From positions 59,661-123,660 of the forward strand of contig NZ_CAMKRR010000002.1 of assembly GCF_946415235.1 (NCBI RefSeq): a DNA stretch of 64,000 bases. Direction: 5' to 3'. The notes beneath the pieces were generated by a model. It worked only from the letters and a program-made list of their open reading frames with translations. It was not told the DNA's origin and did not search any database. This stretch comes from an uncultured Ruminococcus sp. (GTDB lineage: Bacteria > Bacillota > Clostridia > Oscillospirales > Ruminococcaceae). The translations under genes and the position numbers were made by a program. Every line of letters begins with the position of its first letter. The stretch's first letter is position 1. This document shows, one piece after another, positions 34,629-42,539 of the stretch.

Positions 34629-35165
34629 ATGAATTATTTGCTCAATATTGATGAAGCGGTTGACCGGAAATTTCTTGTAACAAAGGCAATGCGCGGTCAG
34701 GCTGAGGTCGGCACTATAATCCATGTAATGGATGCCGAGCAGCAGGGACAGGCTGTAATAGTCTATTACCGCGTTACAAGATATAATGAAAAGTTCCACG
34801 ATTATCAGGACTACACAGCAAAGTTTGAAAATCTTTCTGCGTTCTGTAAGTGGTGTCAGCCTGATAACTTCATCGCTCGAAATTATGAATGCTTCAGTAT
34901 AAGAGATATACAGCACTACATAAAGGTCAAGAACAGAAACTTTGCTTCATTCTGCCTTCCTATAATCCTTATAGCAGCGATCATCATATGGGCTTGTGCT
35001 CTGCTGCTGTTCAAGGATAAGCTTATTATCGGAATAATAATCGGTGCTCTTCTTACACTTCTCGTGCTTTTCGGAGCTGTTTATCTGCTCAAGGTACAGA
35101 AGAAGAAGGAAAAAATGCGCCTTTACCGCAAGGTAAGTGCAGGCTGGGGCGTAGTTTTTGAATAA
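34629..35165 (+). CDS. membrane protein, hypothetical
   Basis: 178 aa. A ~105-residue soluble N-terminal part is followed by two membrane helices (about 112-133 and 138-158) and a short basic tail. Not recognised. The ATG at 34629 has AAGGAAAGG upstream. It has its own promoter, so it need not belong to the operon before it. Confidence 0.65.
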   Translation: MNYLLNIDEAVDRKFLVTKAMRGQAEVGTIIHVMDAEQQGQAVIVYYRVTRYNEKFHDYQDYTAKFENLSAFCKWCQPDNFIARNYECFSIRDIQHYIKVKNRNFASFCLPIILIAAIIIWACALLLFKDKLIIGIIIGALLTLLVLFGAVYLLKVQKKKEKMRLYRKVSAGWGVVFE

Positions 35166-35252
35166 ACTCCCCTGTTTTATATCGTAAGACGTTATGCTTC
35201 ATCACATAATAACACTTTACGCACTTTCCCTTATGACCAGGAAGTAATACAT

Positions 35253-35289
35253 CGCCCCTTTGAGCTTATGCTTAAAGGGGCGTTTGAGC
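35253..35289 (+). terminator. terminator after the gene at 34629
   Basis: CGCCCCTTTGAGC / GCTTAAAGGGGCG hairpin with TTAT loop; only a short T run follows. Confidence 0.65.
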
Positions 35290-35313
35290 GTTATAACGGA
35301 AATTATAATATAA

Positions 35314-35356
35314 GGGCAAAAAAACAAGGTCGGGAACATTGTCCCGGCCTTGTTTT
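35314..35356 (-). terminator. terminator of the xylanase/esterase gene
   Basis: 15-bp stem beginning AAAACAAGG with one G-T pair, then seven T's on the minus strand. Confidence 0.9.
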
Positions 35357-35376
35357 GGTATAAGGTAAATTATGTC

Positions 35377-37587
35377 TTATAAGCTTTTGATGATACCGAG
35401 CAGGAATTCCTGTATCCTGAGAGCGTCGTTTGATGTAAGTCCCTTGGACTCTGTATAAACGTCGCCGTTTACCTTACCCTGCTCTGTGAGAGCGTTGGGG
35501 TCTGTACCGCCTACGCCGTACTTGTTAGGATTAGCAAGTGCCTGCATGATGAGAACAGCGTCACCCATATCTATATTGCCGTCGTTGTTGACGTCTCCTG
35601 CCTTTGTTACCTTTAACTCAGGAGCTGCTGTAGTTGTGGTTGTCGTTGTTGTAGGCTCTGTAGTAGTTGTAGTTGTGGTCGTAGTAGTTGTAGTAGTTGT
35701 AGTAGTGGTAGTTGTAGTAGTCGTTGTGGTAGTGGTTGTTGTAGTAGTTACAGGAGCAGAAGCCTTCTCGTAGTCCTCGATAACGCCTGCGAGGTAATTA
35801 CCTATCTTCTTATAGCCGCCTCCGTTGGGGTGGAGCTGGTCGCCGCTGATATCGTTCATACCGTCAAGACAGCCGTGAACGTCGGCAAACTTTACGTTCT
35901 TGCCCTTGCCTGCATACTCTTCGGCAACGCTCTTTACTGTGCTGTTGTAGTTGCCGATCTTCTGTGTGTTTCCGCCGTAAGCTGTATGCTCGGGAACAGA
36001 ACAGAGGAATATTACGCCGTCAGAAGGCATATCTGCAAGCATATAGTCGAGCATAGCGCGGAGATCTGATGCACAAGCGTCCATTGAACGGTTAGCTGTC
36101 AGATCGTTTGTACCGATCATGAGGAGTATGATATCAGGCTGGTTCTGCTTGACAACATTGCCGTTCTTGAGTTCGTTGTACAAGCTTCCCTTGCCGCCCT
36201 GCTGCTGTCCCCAGCTCGGAATTTCCTTGATCTGGTAGCCGCTGAAGCCTGCGTGGTTGTCGTCGTATGTGATACCGTTTGCGGAAGAGCTGTCTCTGCC
36301 GTTAGGTCCGACCATATCGATCTTATAGCCGTCCTTGGTAAGTGCGTCGTAGAGATACTTTCTGTATCCGCCCTGCTCGCCGTCGCCGTTGGTGATAGAG
36401 TCACCTGCAGGAAGGATCTTTATTACCTTATCTGTTGCAGCTGCGCCGCCGCCGTTATTGCCGCCGCCGTTGTTGCCGCCCTGCTGCTGACCGCCCTGTT
36501 GGTTCCAGTCGAAGCCGCCCTGCTGGCCGCCCCACTGCTGACCGCCGTTGTCGCCGCCCTGGAACTGGCTCCAGTCAAAGTTGCCCATATCGAAGCCGCC
36601 CTGCTGGCCGCCGCCTTGCTGACCCCAGTCGAAGCCGCCCTGCTGGCCGCCCCACTGCTGACCACCGTTGTCGCCGCCCTGGAACTGGCTCCAGTCGAAG
36701 TTGCCCATGTCGAAGCCGCCGCCCTGCTGACCGCCGCCGCCTTGCACGCCCCAGTCGAAGCCGCCCTGCTGACCGCCCCACTGCTGACCGCCGCCTGCAT
36801 TTCCGCCGCCTGCATTTCCGCCGCCGTTGTCAGATGTAGCGCCTGCGCCTGTACCGTCTGTATTTACTGTAACGCTCTTTACGTTAGCCTGACCGTTTGA
36901 TCTGTAGCCTTCGATGTTGAGCGATACTTCATAGAGAGTACCCGACATATCGAGACCTGCCTGTGACCATGCGTCAAAGTGCTTGGATACGTCGATAGTG
37001 CCCTTCATGTAGTTTGTCTGATTGTTTGCCGAGCCGCTTGTCTGACGGATGCTCCAGTACTGCGGGAAAGTCGATGTACCGTCAAGAGAGGGCTGGTTGT
37101 AACGCATCGTCTTTGCGATATCGTATGTATTTCCGTTGAGAGTTACAGTGCCTTTTCTCTCAGCACCGTCTCCGGGCGGACGCCAGTCGCCCCAGCCTTC
37201 AACGATGTAGTATTCCATAAGAGGGTTTCTTGTCCAGCCGTAAACGCACATATAAGAGTTTCCTCTTGGTGTGTATTCTACGTCATAGGTAAGTACGATC
37301 TCTCCGAAAGCCTTGTAATTCTTCTTCTGGCTGTCGAAGTTCTTACCCATACGAGCAAGGAAGTTCTCGATATTGCTCCATGAGCAGGTGAAAGAGCCTG
37401 CTGACGGGTTCATTGAAGCCTGTCCCTGTCCGTTCTGATTCCACATCTCGTAGTCGTAACCGCCGATGTTTCCTCTTGTCTGCTGGTCAGCTGCGTTTAC
37501 TGCTGTAGGTAAGCATGATGCGATCATAAGAGCAGAAACTGTACCGCTGACTGCTTTTTTAAAGTTCTTGAAATTCAATAAAATCAC
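35377..37587 (-). CDS. cellulosomal GH11 xylanase - CE3 acetylxylan esterase - dockerin
   Basis: 736-aa secreted bifunctional enzyme. Signal peptide 1-32. GH11 domain ~34-242 with catalytic Glu125 (LMEYYIVEGWG) and Glu226 (NIEGYRSNG). A Gly/Gln/Trp-rich repeat linker runs ~243-385. The SGNH-fold CE3 esterase domain spans ~390-605, with the Ser motif GDSITNGDG and Asp-X-X-His in DQLHP. An uninterrupted Thr-rich linker is at ~612-650. The dockerin ~668-736 has a first calcium loop DVNNDGNIDMGD and a less perfect second. It would cleave and deacetylate xylan while docked on a cellulosome scaffold. It sits just after the agrD terminators. Confidence 0.94.
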   Translation of the reverse strand: MILLNFKNFKKAVSGTVSALMIASCLPTAVNAADQQTRGNIGGYDYEMWNQNGQGQASMNPSAGSFTCSWSNIENFLARMGKNFDSQKKNYKAFGEIVLTYDVEYTPRGNSYMCVYGWTRNPLMEYYIVEGWGDWRPPGDGAERKGTVTLNGNTYDIAKTMRYNQPSLDGTSTFPQYWSIRQTSGSANNQTNYMKGTIDVSKHFDAWSQAGLDMSGTLYEVSLNIEGYRSNGQANVKSVTVNTDGTGAGATSDNGGGNAGGGNAGGGQQWGGQQGGFDWGVQGGGGQQGGGFDMGNFDWSQFQGGDNGGQQWGGQQGGFDWGQQGGGQQGGFDMGNFDWSQFQGGDNGGQQWGGQQGGFDWNQQGGQQQGGNNGGGNNGGGAAATDKVIKILPAGDSITNGDGEQGGYRKYLYDALTKDGYKIDMVGPNGRDSSSANGITYDDNHAGFSGYQIKEIPSWGQQQGGKGSLYNELKNGNVVKQNQPDIILLMIGTNDLTANRSMDACASDLRAMLDYMLADMPSDGVIFLCSVPEHTAYGGNTQKIGNYNSTVKSVAEEYAGKGKNVKFADVHGCLDGMNDISGDQLHPNGGGYKKIGNYLAGVIEDYEKASAPVTTTTTTTTTTTTTTTTTTTTTTTTTTTTTTEPTTTTTTTTAAPELKVTKAGDVNNDGNIDMGDAVLIMQALANPNKYGVGGTDPNALTEQGKVNGDVYTESKGLTSNDALRIQEFLLGIIKSL
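35630..35755 (-). repeat. ACN-codon repeat encoding the Thr linker
   Basis: Near-continuous Thr codons, mostly ACT/ACA, joining the esterase and dockerin; prone to slippage. Confidence 0.85.
36430..36810 (-). repeat. repeat encoding the GGQQWGGQQGGFDW linker
   Basis: Three main copies of a ~120-base block containing GGQQGGFDW and FDMGNFDWSQFQGGDN, with shorter variants at the ends. Confidence 0.8.
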
Positions 37588-37706
37588 TCCTCATTATACA
37601 TTTTTTCTGTTTTCTTCCTGCGACAGTGTTTTTTTCTTTCCTCCTTTTTGTTAAAGTGAGATATAATCTCCTGATTTCCCATTCTATATTATTCTATTTC
37701 ATCTTA

Positions 37707-37735
37707 AATATACACCATTTGTAGAAATTTGTAAA
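37707..37735 (-). promoter_or_regulatory. promoter of the xylanase/esterase gene
   Basis: Minus strand TTTACA, 17 bases, TATATT; leader of about 110 bases with no gene. Confidence 0.72.
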
Positions 37736-37823
37736 GATTATACAGAAAAAAGAGCAAAAAATGTTCGCGAAAAAGCAATAAACGACAAGTCATTATTTTG
37801 AAATAATGCAGAGTTCCCCGCAA

Positions 37824-37855
37824 ACAAATAAAAAAATACCGCCATAAGGCGATAT
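37824..37855 (-). terminator. second terminator after agrD
   Basis: ATATCGCC / GGCGGTAT stem with 4-base loop and seven T's on the minus strand. Confidence 0.85.
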
Positions 37856-37867
37856 CATGTCTTGGAA

Positions 37868-37908
37868 TGTATAACAAAAGCTTCCAGCAAGCGAAAGCAG
37901 GAAGCTTT
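37868..37908 (-). terminator. first terminator after agrD
   Basis: AAAGCTTCC / GGAAGCTTT stem, 12 bases past the agrD stop, with a TTGTTAT tail. Confidence 0.7.
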
Positions 37909-37919
37909 ATCAAAATATC

Positions 37920-38072
37920 CTATTCATTTATGTACTTCTTTATACTTTCGGGGACTTTTGGCTGATTGAACCAGAACCAGCAGGCTCTGGACGCTGCGAG
38001 CTTACCTGTTGCAAGCGCAGCAGCTGCAATAACTGTACCATATCTTGACATGAATGATCTCAATAATTTCAT
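37920..38072 (-). CDS. agrD: AgrD-like cyclic autoinducer peptide precursor
   Basis: 50 aa on the minus strand: amphipathic leader MKLLRSFMSRYGTVIAAAAL, then ATGKLAASRA, the signal region CWFWF with Cys31 as ring residue, and a conserved tail NQPKVPESIKKYINE. The N-terminal helix, a single Cys followed by aromatic residues and an acidic PKVPE-type tail are the hallmarks of AgrD. RBS GGAGGGAAGG is upstream. It follows agrB by 26 bases. The mature signal is probably a thiolactone ring from Cys31 to about Phe35. Confidence 0.93.
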   Translation of the reverse strand: MKLLRSFMSRYGTVIAAAALATGKLAASRACWFWFNQPKVPESIKKYINE

Positions 38073-38098
38073 AATTACATCCTTCCCTCCAATTATTA

Positions 38099-38677
38099 TT
38101 ATTTTATAAGTGATCCTTTTATCTTTTCAGCAAGCACCGAGGCGGCTGAAAGTGATACTCCCGAGGCTGTGTAAAACGGCAGATCGGGACGTATAAAAAA
38201 TAATACTACACAGAGCGCAGACCATATACACAGAAGCATAATGGCTCTTTTCCTGAGTTTAAGTCTTGATCTGTTGGAAAGAGGGTTATTGGGATGTTCA
38301 ACGGGAGCAAACATGAGTACGGTGATTGCGGAAATTATCAGGAACACCGCCGCTGAGACAGTTTTTGCAGCATCAGGCATGAACTTGAATGCCGCCGCAT
38401 ACGCTATGAGCGCTGCAACGAGCACGGCAGTACAGCCTATATGCGTCCTTGCGTGAAATCCGCCCGCATTCAGCCGCATCGTAATGAACGAGACTGTAAA
38501 AAGAGCAAATGCGGGGAGCTCTCCCGTAAGTACTGCAACTGTCACGACCACAGAAAAATTGATGAGCGTGGAAAACATGATCTCCAGCCCGAAGGCATAG
38601 GCTTCGGTATCATCAGGGTCGATAATATTATTATCTGAAAAGAAAACCGCAGTTTTCAAGGCTAATTTTTCTATCAC
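38099..38677 (-). CDS. agrB: AgrB-like peptide-processing membrane protease
   Basis: 192 aa with five to six membrane helices. Catalytic His75 and Cys82 lie in GGFHARTHIGC, the spacing of S. aureus AgrB (His77/Cys84). It would cleave and cyclise the AgrD precursor encoded next. The GTG at 38677 is preferred: AAGGAG sits 5 bases upstream and the protein then has the usual length. Confidence 0.94.
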   Translation of the reverse strand: MIEKLALKTAVFFSDNNIIDPDDTEAYAFGLEIMFSTLINFSVVVTVAVLTGELPAFALFTVSFITMRLNAGGFHARTHIGCTAVLVAALIAYAAAFKFMPDAAKTVSAAVFLIISAITVLMFAPVEHPNNPLSNRSRLKLRKRAIMLLCIWSALCVVLFFIRPDLPFYTASGVSLSAASVLAEKIKGSLIK

Positions 38678-38814
38678 GGATACTCCTTCTTTGTCAGCGG
38701 GGGTGGGGTATGTACCCGATGACAATATCACGAAGCTCCGCGATAATAAGCGGAGTATCCACGGCGTTGGCTGTGGATAAGATGCCTGCATTCTGACGGA
38801 GCAGACTACTTCTT

Positions 38815-38843
38815 ATGATATCGTATCGGAGCATTCAAATCAA
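38815..38843 (-). promoter_or_regulatory. promoter of agrBD
   Basis: Minus strand TTGATT, 17 bases, TATCAT; directly downstream of the direct repeats at 38852-38880. Confidence 0.7.
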
Positions 38844-38851
38844 GACTTATG

Positions 38852-38880
38852 CGTGAAATGTATTTTTTAGACGTGAAATG
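38852..38880 (-). promoter_or_regulatory. candidate AgrA (LytTR) operator: two direct repeats
   Basis: Two exact 9-base copies, CATTTCACG on the minus strand, at 38872-38880 and 38852-38860. They are 20 bases apart start to start and end 8 bases before the -35 of agrBD. LytTR regulators bind paired direct repeats two helical turns apart at this position. Confidence 0.65.
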
Positions 38881-38934
38881 CGATTATTGTTCATTATTTG
38901 TTAATGATTTATATACAAATGTGCAGATAGCATA

Positions 38935-40212
38935 TCATTTGTATGCGATAAGGACATCGGCTGTAAATATGCCTTTATCCCATTTGAACGAGAATATGCC
39001 GTCAAGCTGCTTTACGGCTTCCTTTACGCTGCTGACGCCTATGCCGTGGCCGTATCCACTTTTCGTGGTCTTTAGGTGGTCAGCGTCCACCTCGTCCGAG
39101 GAGTTCATAACGCAGATACGCAGCTTGTTGTTGTTCTGTATAAGCGAAATATATACGAATTTATCGTCTGTAGAGGCGCTTTCCGCGCCCTCTATGGCAT
39201 TATCGAGGAGATTTGCGATTATCCTGCACAGCAGGAGCTCGTCGATATGCATTTCATCGGGGAATACCACCTTGCAGGAAAAGGGCAGGTCAAGCAGTCT
39301 TGAGCGCTCCCATTTCATATTGACTATGGCGTCAACGGAGGATATACCCGTATAGCAGACGCCGCCTGCGGACATTACCGATGAATAGAGCTTGTCGAGG
39401 TGCGCCATAGCCTGCGGGCTTTCGCCCTGTCCGAACATTATCCTCGCCGCTGAGAGCTGATTGCTGATATCGTGCTTGAGCTGACGTATCTCGGAATATT
39501 TTTCCTCTATGAGCTTGTAGTTTTCCTCCTCCGATTTCAGGCGCTGCTCCATGAGCTGGAGCTTGATAGTATTTGAATAGGTATCGAAGAAGTCGAAAAC
39601 GAACACGTTCAGCAGGAATATTCCCGCTACGGATATCAGGTAGACTATAGTCTCGCGGGGGGCAAGCTTATCGGAAACAAATATGCCGTTGAGTATGATA
39701 AGGCTCAGCAGCGGCACGAATATGATGAGCAGCCAGTTCTTGAAGGGTATCTCGCGCTGTTTCGGTCTGAGGTACTCGGATATGTACATTGCTATCCAGA
39801 AGCAGAAAAGCTTCGAGCAGGCCATACCTATAATACGTCCCATGCCCATATTGAGCAGCTCGTTGGGAGTGCCGAAATTCAGCAGCGTCAGAGCGCCCAT
39901 TGCCAGAGCTTCCGAAGCGATAACGGCTATAACGAACAGCAGGCAGTAGAAAATGACGTCCCTTACCCTGCTTTCAAACATTATAAGTGACATGACTATC
40001 ATTGATGCCAGCGTAATACCGATATTGACCCATGCATTTGCCTTGAAAAGGGTAACGCAGTTTATTACGCCGAACATGACGGCGGCGGCGGGTATTAGAC
40101 ACCACAGCCAGTACCTGTACTTCTGCTTCATTATATGGTACAGGTAAAAAACGATTATGCCCGCTTCGCACAGCGAATTAGCGGACTCTATAATAATATC
40201 CGAAAGCTCCAT
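38935..40212 (-). CDS. agrC: AgrC-like sensor histidine kinase (GHKL)
   Basis: 425 aa. The N-terminal half has six to seven membrane helices forming the peptide receptor. The kinase half has the phospho-His in QLKHDISNQL and the ATP-binding N box in NLLDNAIEGA, with a GYGHGIGVSS lid. Start at 40212 is chosen because its ATG overlaps the agrA stop by one base (TGATG) and has AGGTGGAG upstream. It would sense the AgrD peptide and phosphorylate AgrA. Confidence 0.92.
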   Translation of the reverse strand: MELSDIIIESANSLCEAGIIVFYLYHIMKQKYRYWLWCLIPAAAVMFGVINCVTLFKANAWVNIGITLASMIVMSLIMFESRVRDVIFYCLLFVIAVIASEALAMGALTLLNFGTPNELLNMGMGRIIGMACSKLFCFWIAMYISEYLRPKQREIPFKNWLLIIFVPLLSLIILNGIFVSDKLAPRETIVYLISVAGIFLLNVFVFDFFDTYSNTIKLQLMEQRLKSEEENYKLIEEKYSEIRQLKHDISNQLSAARIMFGQGESPQAMAHLDKLYSSVMSAGGVCYTGISSVDAIVNMKWERSRLLDLPFSCKVVFPDEMHIDELLLCRIIANLLDNAIEGAESASTDDKFVYISLIQNNNKLRICVMNSSDEVDADHLKTTKSGYGHGIGVSSVKEAVKQLDGIFSFKWDKGIFTADVLIAYK

Positions 40213-40919
40213 CAGCTCCACCTGCTTCTGCTGTATTCCATAAAACACTGTTTTATGTTCTTTATATGGTTACGGCTTGCGAACAGGGTAATACCGTTGC
40301 TGAGGATAACTTCGTTTTTTCGTATGTAGTCTATATTTGCGATATTTACAAGACTGCTCTTGTCAAGCCTTACGAACATGAGGTCGGCAAGCTGCTTTTC
40401 GCACTCGGAAAGAGTGCCCTTTGTAAAATAATCTCCGTTTTTCGTATGTATGAGCAGCTTATGTGAAAAAACTTCTATATAATACACGTCGTCGGTGGAA
40501 AGCTTTTCCTCCTTGTCGCCGTCGGAAGCGATGATGTACCGTGTATTTCTGTAACATTCGCGCACTGCGTCCTCAAGCTGCTTCATATAGACGGAACGGG
40601 GCTGATTTTTCAGTATATACCTGAAAGCCCTTACCGCATAGCCCTGACACGCGAATTTTTCATATCCCGTAAGGAATACTATGATGACCTTGTCGTCGAT
40701 ATCACGCAGGAATTCGGCAGCCTCAAGGCCTGTCATGCCGTCCATCTCGATATCGAGCACTATTATGTCATATTTTCCTTTGGAAAAGCCTTCAAGCAGT
40801 TCTTTGCCGCTGCTGAACTCATCAAAGCTGAATTCATTCTCATATGACTGGAATGAGCAGAGCTCTTCCCTTACTTTGGAAATATACTTCTGTTCATCAT
40901 CACATATAGCTATATTCAC
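40212..40919 (-). CDS. agrA: AgrA-like LytTR response regulator
   Basis: 235 aa. The receiver domain has phospho-acceptor Asp56 in IIVLDIEMDG and acidic pocket CDDE. The C-terminal LytTR DNA-binding domain (~135-235) includes VFSHKLLIHTKNG and FVRLDKSSLVN. GTG start with RBS AGGAGGGA. First gene of the agrA-agrC operon. Confidence 0.92.
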   Translation of the reverse strand: MNIAICDDEQKYISKVREELCSFQSYENEFSFDEFSSGKELLEGFSKGKYDIIVLDIEMDGMTGLEAAEFLRDIDDKVIIVFLTGYEKFACQGYAVRAFRYILKNQPRSVYMKQLEDAVRECYRNTRYIIASDGDKEEKLSTDDVYYIEVFSHKLLIHTKNGDYFTKGTLSECEKQLADLMFVRLDKSSLVNIANIDYIRKNEVILSNGITLFASRNHIKNIKQCFMEYSRSRWS

Positions 40920-41021
40920 ATACCGTCCCTCCTGACTGTCATCATTTTTTACCCGGCTGACTATGTTTCAGACGTTGAGCGACGGAATATTGAAGCTGCT
41001 TGAACATATCATTGCTACTTG

Positions 41022-41050
41022 ATTATACTATATTATTCATAATTTGTCAA
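41022..41050 (-). promoter_or_regulatory. promoter of agrA-agrC
   Basis: Minus strand TTGACA, 17 bases, TATAAT: consensus at both boxes. Confidence 0.9.
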
Positions 41051-41104
41051 TCGTTTTTCAACTATTTCTAATAATAAAATGAATAAACCATGAACAAAAT
41101 TTGG

Positions 41105-41113
41105 CATTTCACG
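41105..41113. promoter_or_regulatory. single copy of the agr repeat box
   Basis: CATTTCACG, the same 9-mer as in the agrBD repeats, within an imperfect palindrome (AAAATTTGGC ... GCCAAAATTTT). It lies between the divergent agrA and glycosyltransferase promoters. Confidence 0.45.
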
Positions 41114-41142
41114 CCAAAATTTTACACTTTAGGAATTTTTTG

Positions 41143-41171
41143 TTGCATTTATCCGTCCAGTATATTATAAT
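41143..41171 (+). promoter_or_regulatory. promoter of the glycosyltransferase gene
   Basis: TTGCAT, 17 bases, TATAAT. Confidence 0.82.
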
Positions 41172-41179
41172 ATATTATG

Positions 41180-41273
41180 TGAGCGCAGGGTATGCACCTC
41201 CTCAGCGAGCAGGTGCGCCTTAAAGCGCAGTAGTATGGGATATTAGATTTTCAAAAAGGAGACAGGGAAATAA
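41180..41273 (+). promoter_or_regulatory. structured leader of the glycosyltransferase gene
   Basis: ~95-base leader with a stem-loop at 41194-41216 (GCACCT-C-CTC / GAG-C-AGGTGC), flanked by GCGC-containing segments. No known riboswitch class recognised. Confidence 0.35.
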
Positions 41274-42233
41274 ATGAAATGCAGTGTGATAATTCCCTAT
41301 GCTTTTTCTACGGAAAGAGCAGTAAGACTTTTTCATTCGCTTGAGAATCAGGATTTCTGCAAGAGCGATTACGAGCTCATCTTCGTAAACTACGGCAGAC
41401 AGGACAGCTTTGAGGAGTATATCGCAAAGAACTCCGCGAACATCAGGGTCCGCTGCTTTGCCTTCTACGGCAGGAGCGTGGGCGAGGCGAAAAACTACGG
41501 CATAAGAAAAGCTTCGGGGGAGCTTGTCATATTCCTGAACGGTGACGAGATCGCCACAAGATCATTTATATCCGGTCATTACAATACATATAAGGAGATC
41601 GGCAGACCTGTCATGCAGTTTGGTCTCACCAAGCTGGTCTTTGAGGACAACTCAAAAACTGCCGGCGATGCTGCCGAGATATTCAGGAACGGTATCCGCT
41701 ACTGGCTCACAGAGCCCGAGAAGTACGGACTTGACAAGAACAAGAGCTATTACTTCATAAAGGATATCCGTATAAAAATGCTTGAGACCTACCGATACGA
41801 TTTCGATAAGGTACATTATAAAATGATATTCGCACAGACCTCTAACCTCTCCGTTCCCATGGAATGTATCAGACGCTTCGGCGGACTTGACGAGGAATTC
41901 TGCGGTCAGGAGATAGAGGACTGGGAGTTCGGCTACAGAATGATGAAAAACGGCGTCGAGCTCATGTATAATCCCGAGGTAGCCGTACTCAGGCTGTACG
42001 AAAAGGAGAATTTCGACAGCAAGCGCTACAGCGAATGGCAGACCAACCTCGACAATATGCTCAGGAAATACAACGATAAATTCCTTAACGAGCTTACCGA
42101 GTTCAAAAGCTTCTTTGACCCCGTTCGCAGAGAACGACTCAGAAAAGCCGAGCCCTGTAAGAATATATGGCTTGAGATATACAAGCACATCGAACTTTCC
42201 GCAGGGAAAAATCTCTATGCGGAAGCTAACTGA
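41274..42233 (+). CDS. family 2 glycosyltransferase
   Basis: 319 aa, GT-A fold. It starts MKCSVIIPYAFSTER, has a GEAKNYGIRKASGELVIFLNGDE region supplying the nucleotide-sugar/metal site, and later GGLDEEFCGQEIEDWEFGYR with the ED acceptor motif. No membrane helix. RBS AAAAGGAGA is upstream. Acceptor and sugar cannot be read; surface polysaccharide or protein glycosylation is likely. Shares its upstream region with agrA, so agr control is possible. Confidence 0.88.
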   Translation: MKCSVIIPYAFSTERAVRLFHSLENQDFCKSDYELIFVNYGRQDSFEEYIAKNSANIRVRCFAFYGRSVGEAKNYGIRKASGELVIFLNGDEIATRSFISGHYNTYKEIGRPVMQFGLTKLVFEDNSKTAGDAAEIFRNGIRYWLTEPEKYGLDKNKSYYFIKDIRIKMLETYRYDFDKVHYKMIFAQTSNLSVPMECIRRFGGLDEEFCGQEIEDWEFGYRMMKNGVELMYNPEVAVLRLYEKENFDSKRYSEWQTNLDNMLRKYNDKFLNELTEFKSFFDPVRRERLRKAEPCKNIWLEIYKHIELSAGKNLYAEAN

Positions 42234-42298
42234 AGCTTTCCCCTCAATACAACCTCCTGTCCCTTCCCTGTGTTCATGGGGTTAGTATTCTTCATTAG

Positions 42299-42333
42299 TA
42301 AAAGTCTGGGGAAGATATTCCTCAGACTTTTAC
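42299..42333 (+). terminator. terminator after the glycosyltransferase gene
   Basis: AAAGTCTGGGGAA / TTCCTCAGACTTT stem with a short T run. Confidence 0.82.
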
Positions 42334-42364
42334 CTCTCTAACATTGCTCCGTAAGCGGCTGTAA

Positions 42365-42388
42365 GACGCCCCGTACGGGGCGTTTTTA
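42365..42388 (+). terminator. second hairpin in the same intergenic region
   Basis: Perfect palindrome ACGCCCCGTACGGGGCGT followed by a T run. Confidence 0.75.
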
Positions 42389-42486
42389 TTTGCCGTTTGC
42401 TGCGCGGGAACAGGTGCCTGAGAGGGTATTGTCAGAAAACGGGAAGCATCATGCCCTTATGATCTTTTCCGTTTATTAAACATGGT

Positions 42487-42532
42487 CTGACCAAAAAGCC
42501 GCATGAGGGTGATCCTGTCATGCGGCTTTTGC
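42487..42532. terminator. bidirectional terminator
   Basis: AAAAGCCGCATGA / TCATGCGGCTTTT; T run on both strands. Serves the reductase gene ending at 42540. Confidence 0.88.
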
Positions 42533-42539
42533 CGTATTT

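Noticed and set aside
33877..36810. Repeat arrays considered as CRISPR
   Set aside because: Units are in-frame coding repeats without unique spacers; no cas genes.
36253..36900. 215-codon plus-strand open frame and 134-codon companion
   Set aside because: Antisense shadows of the GGQQ linker repeats in the xylanase/esterase gene.
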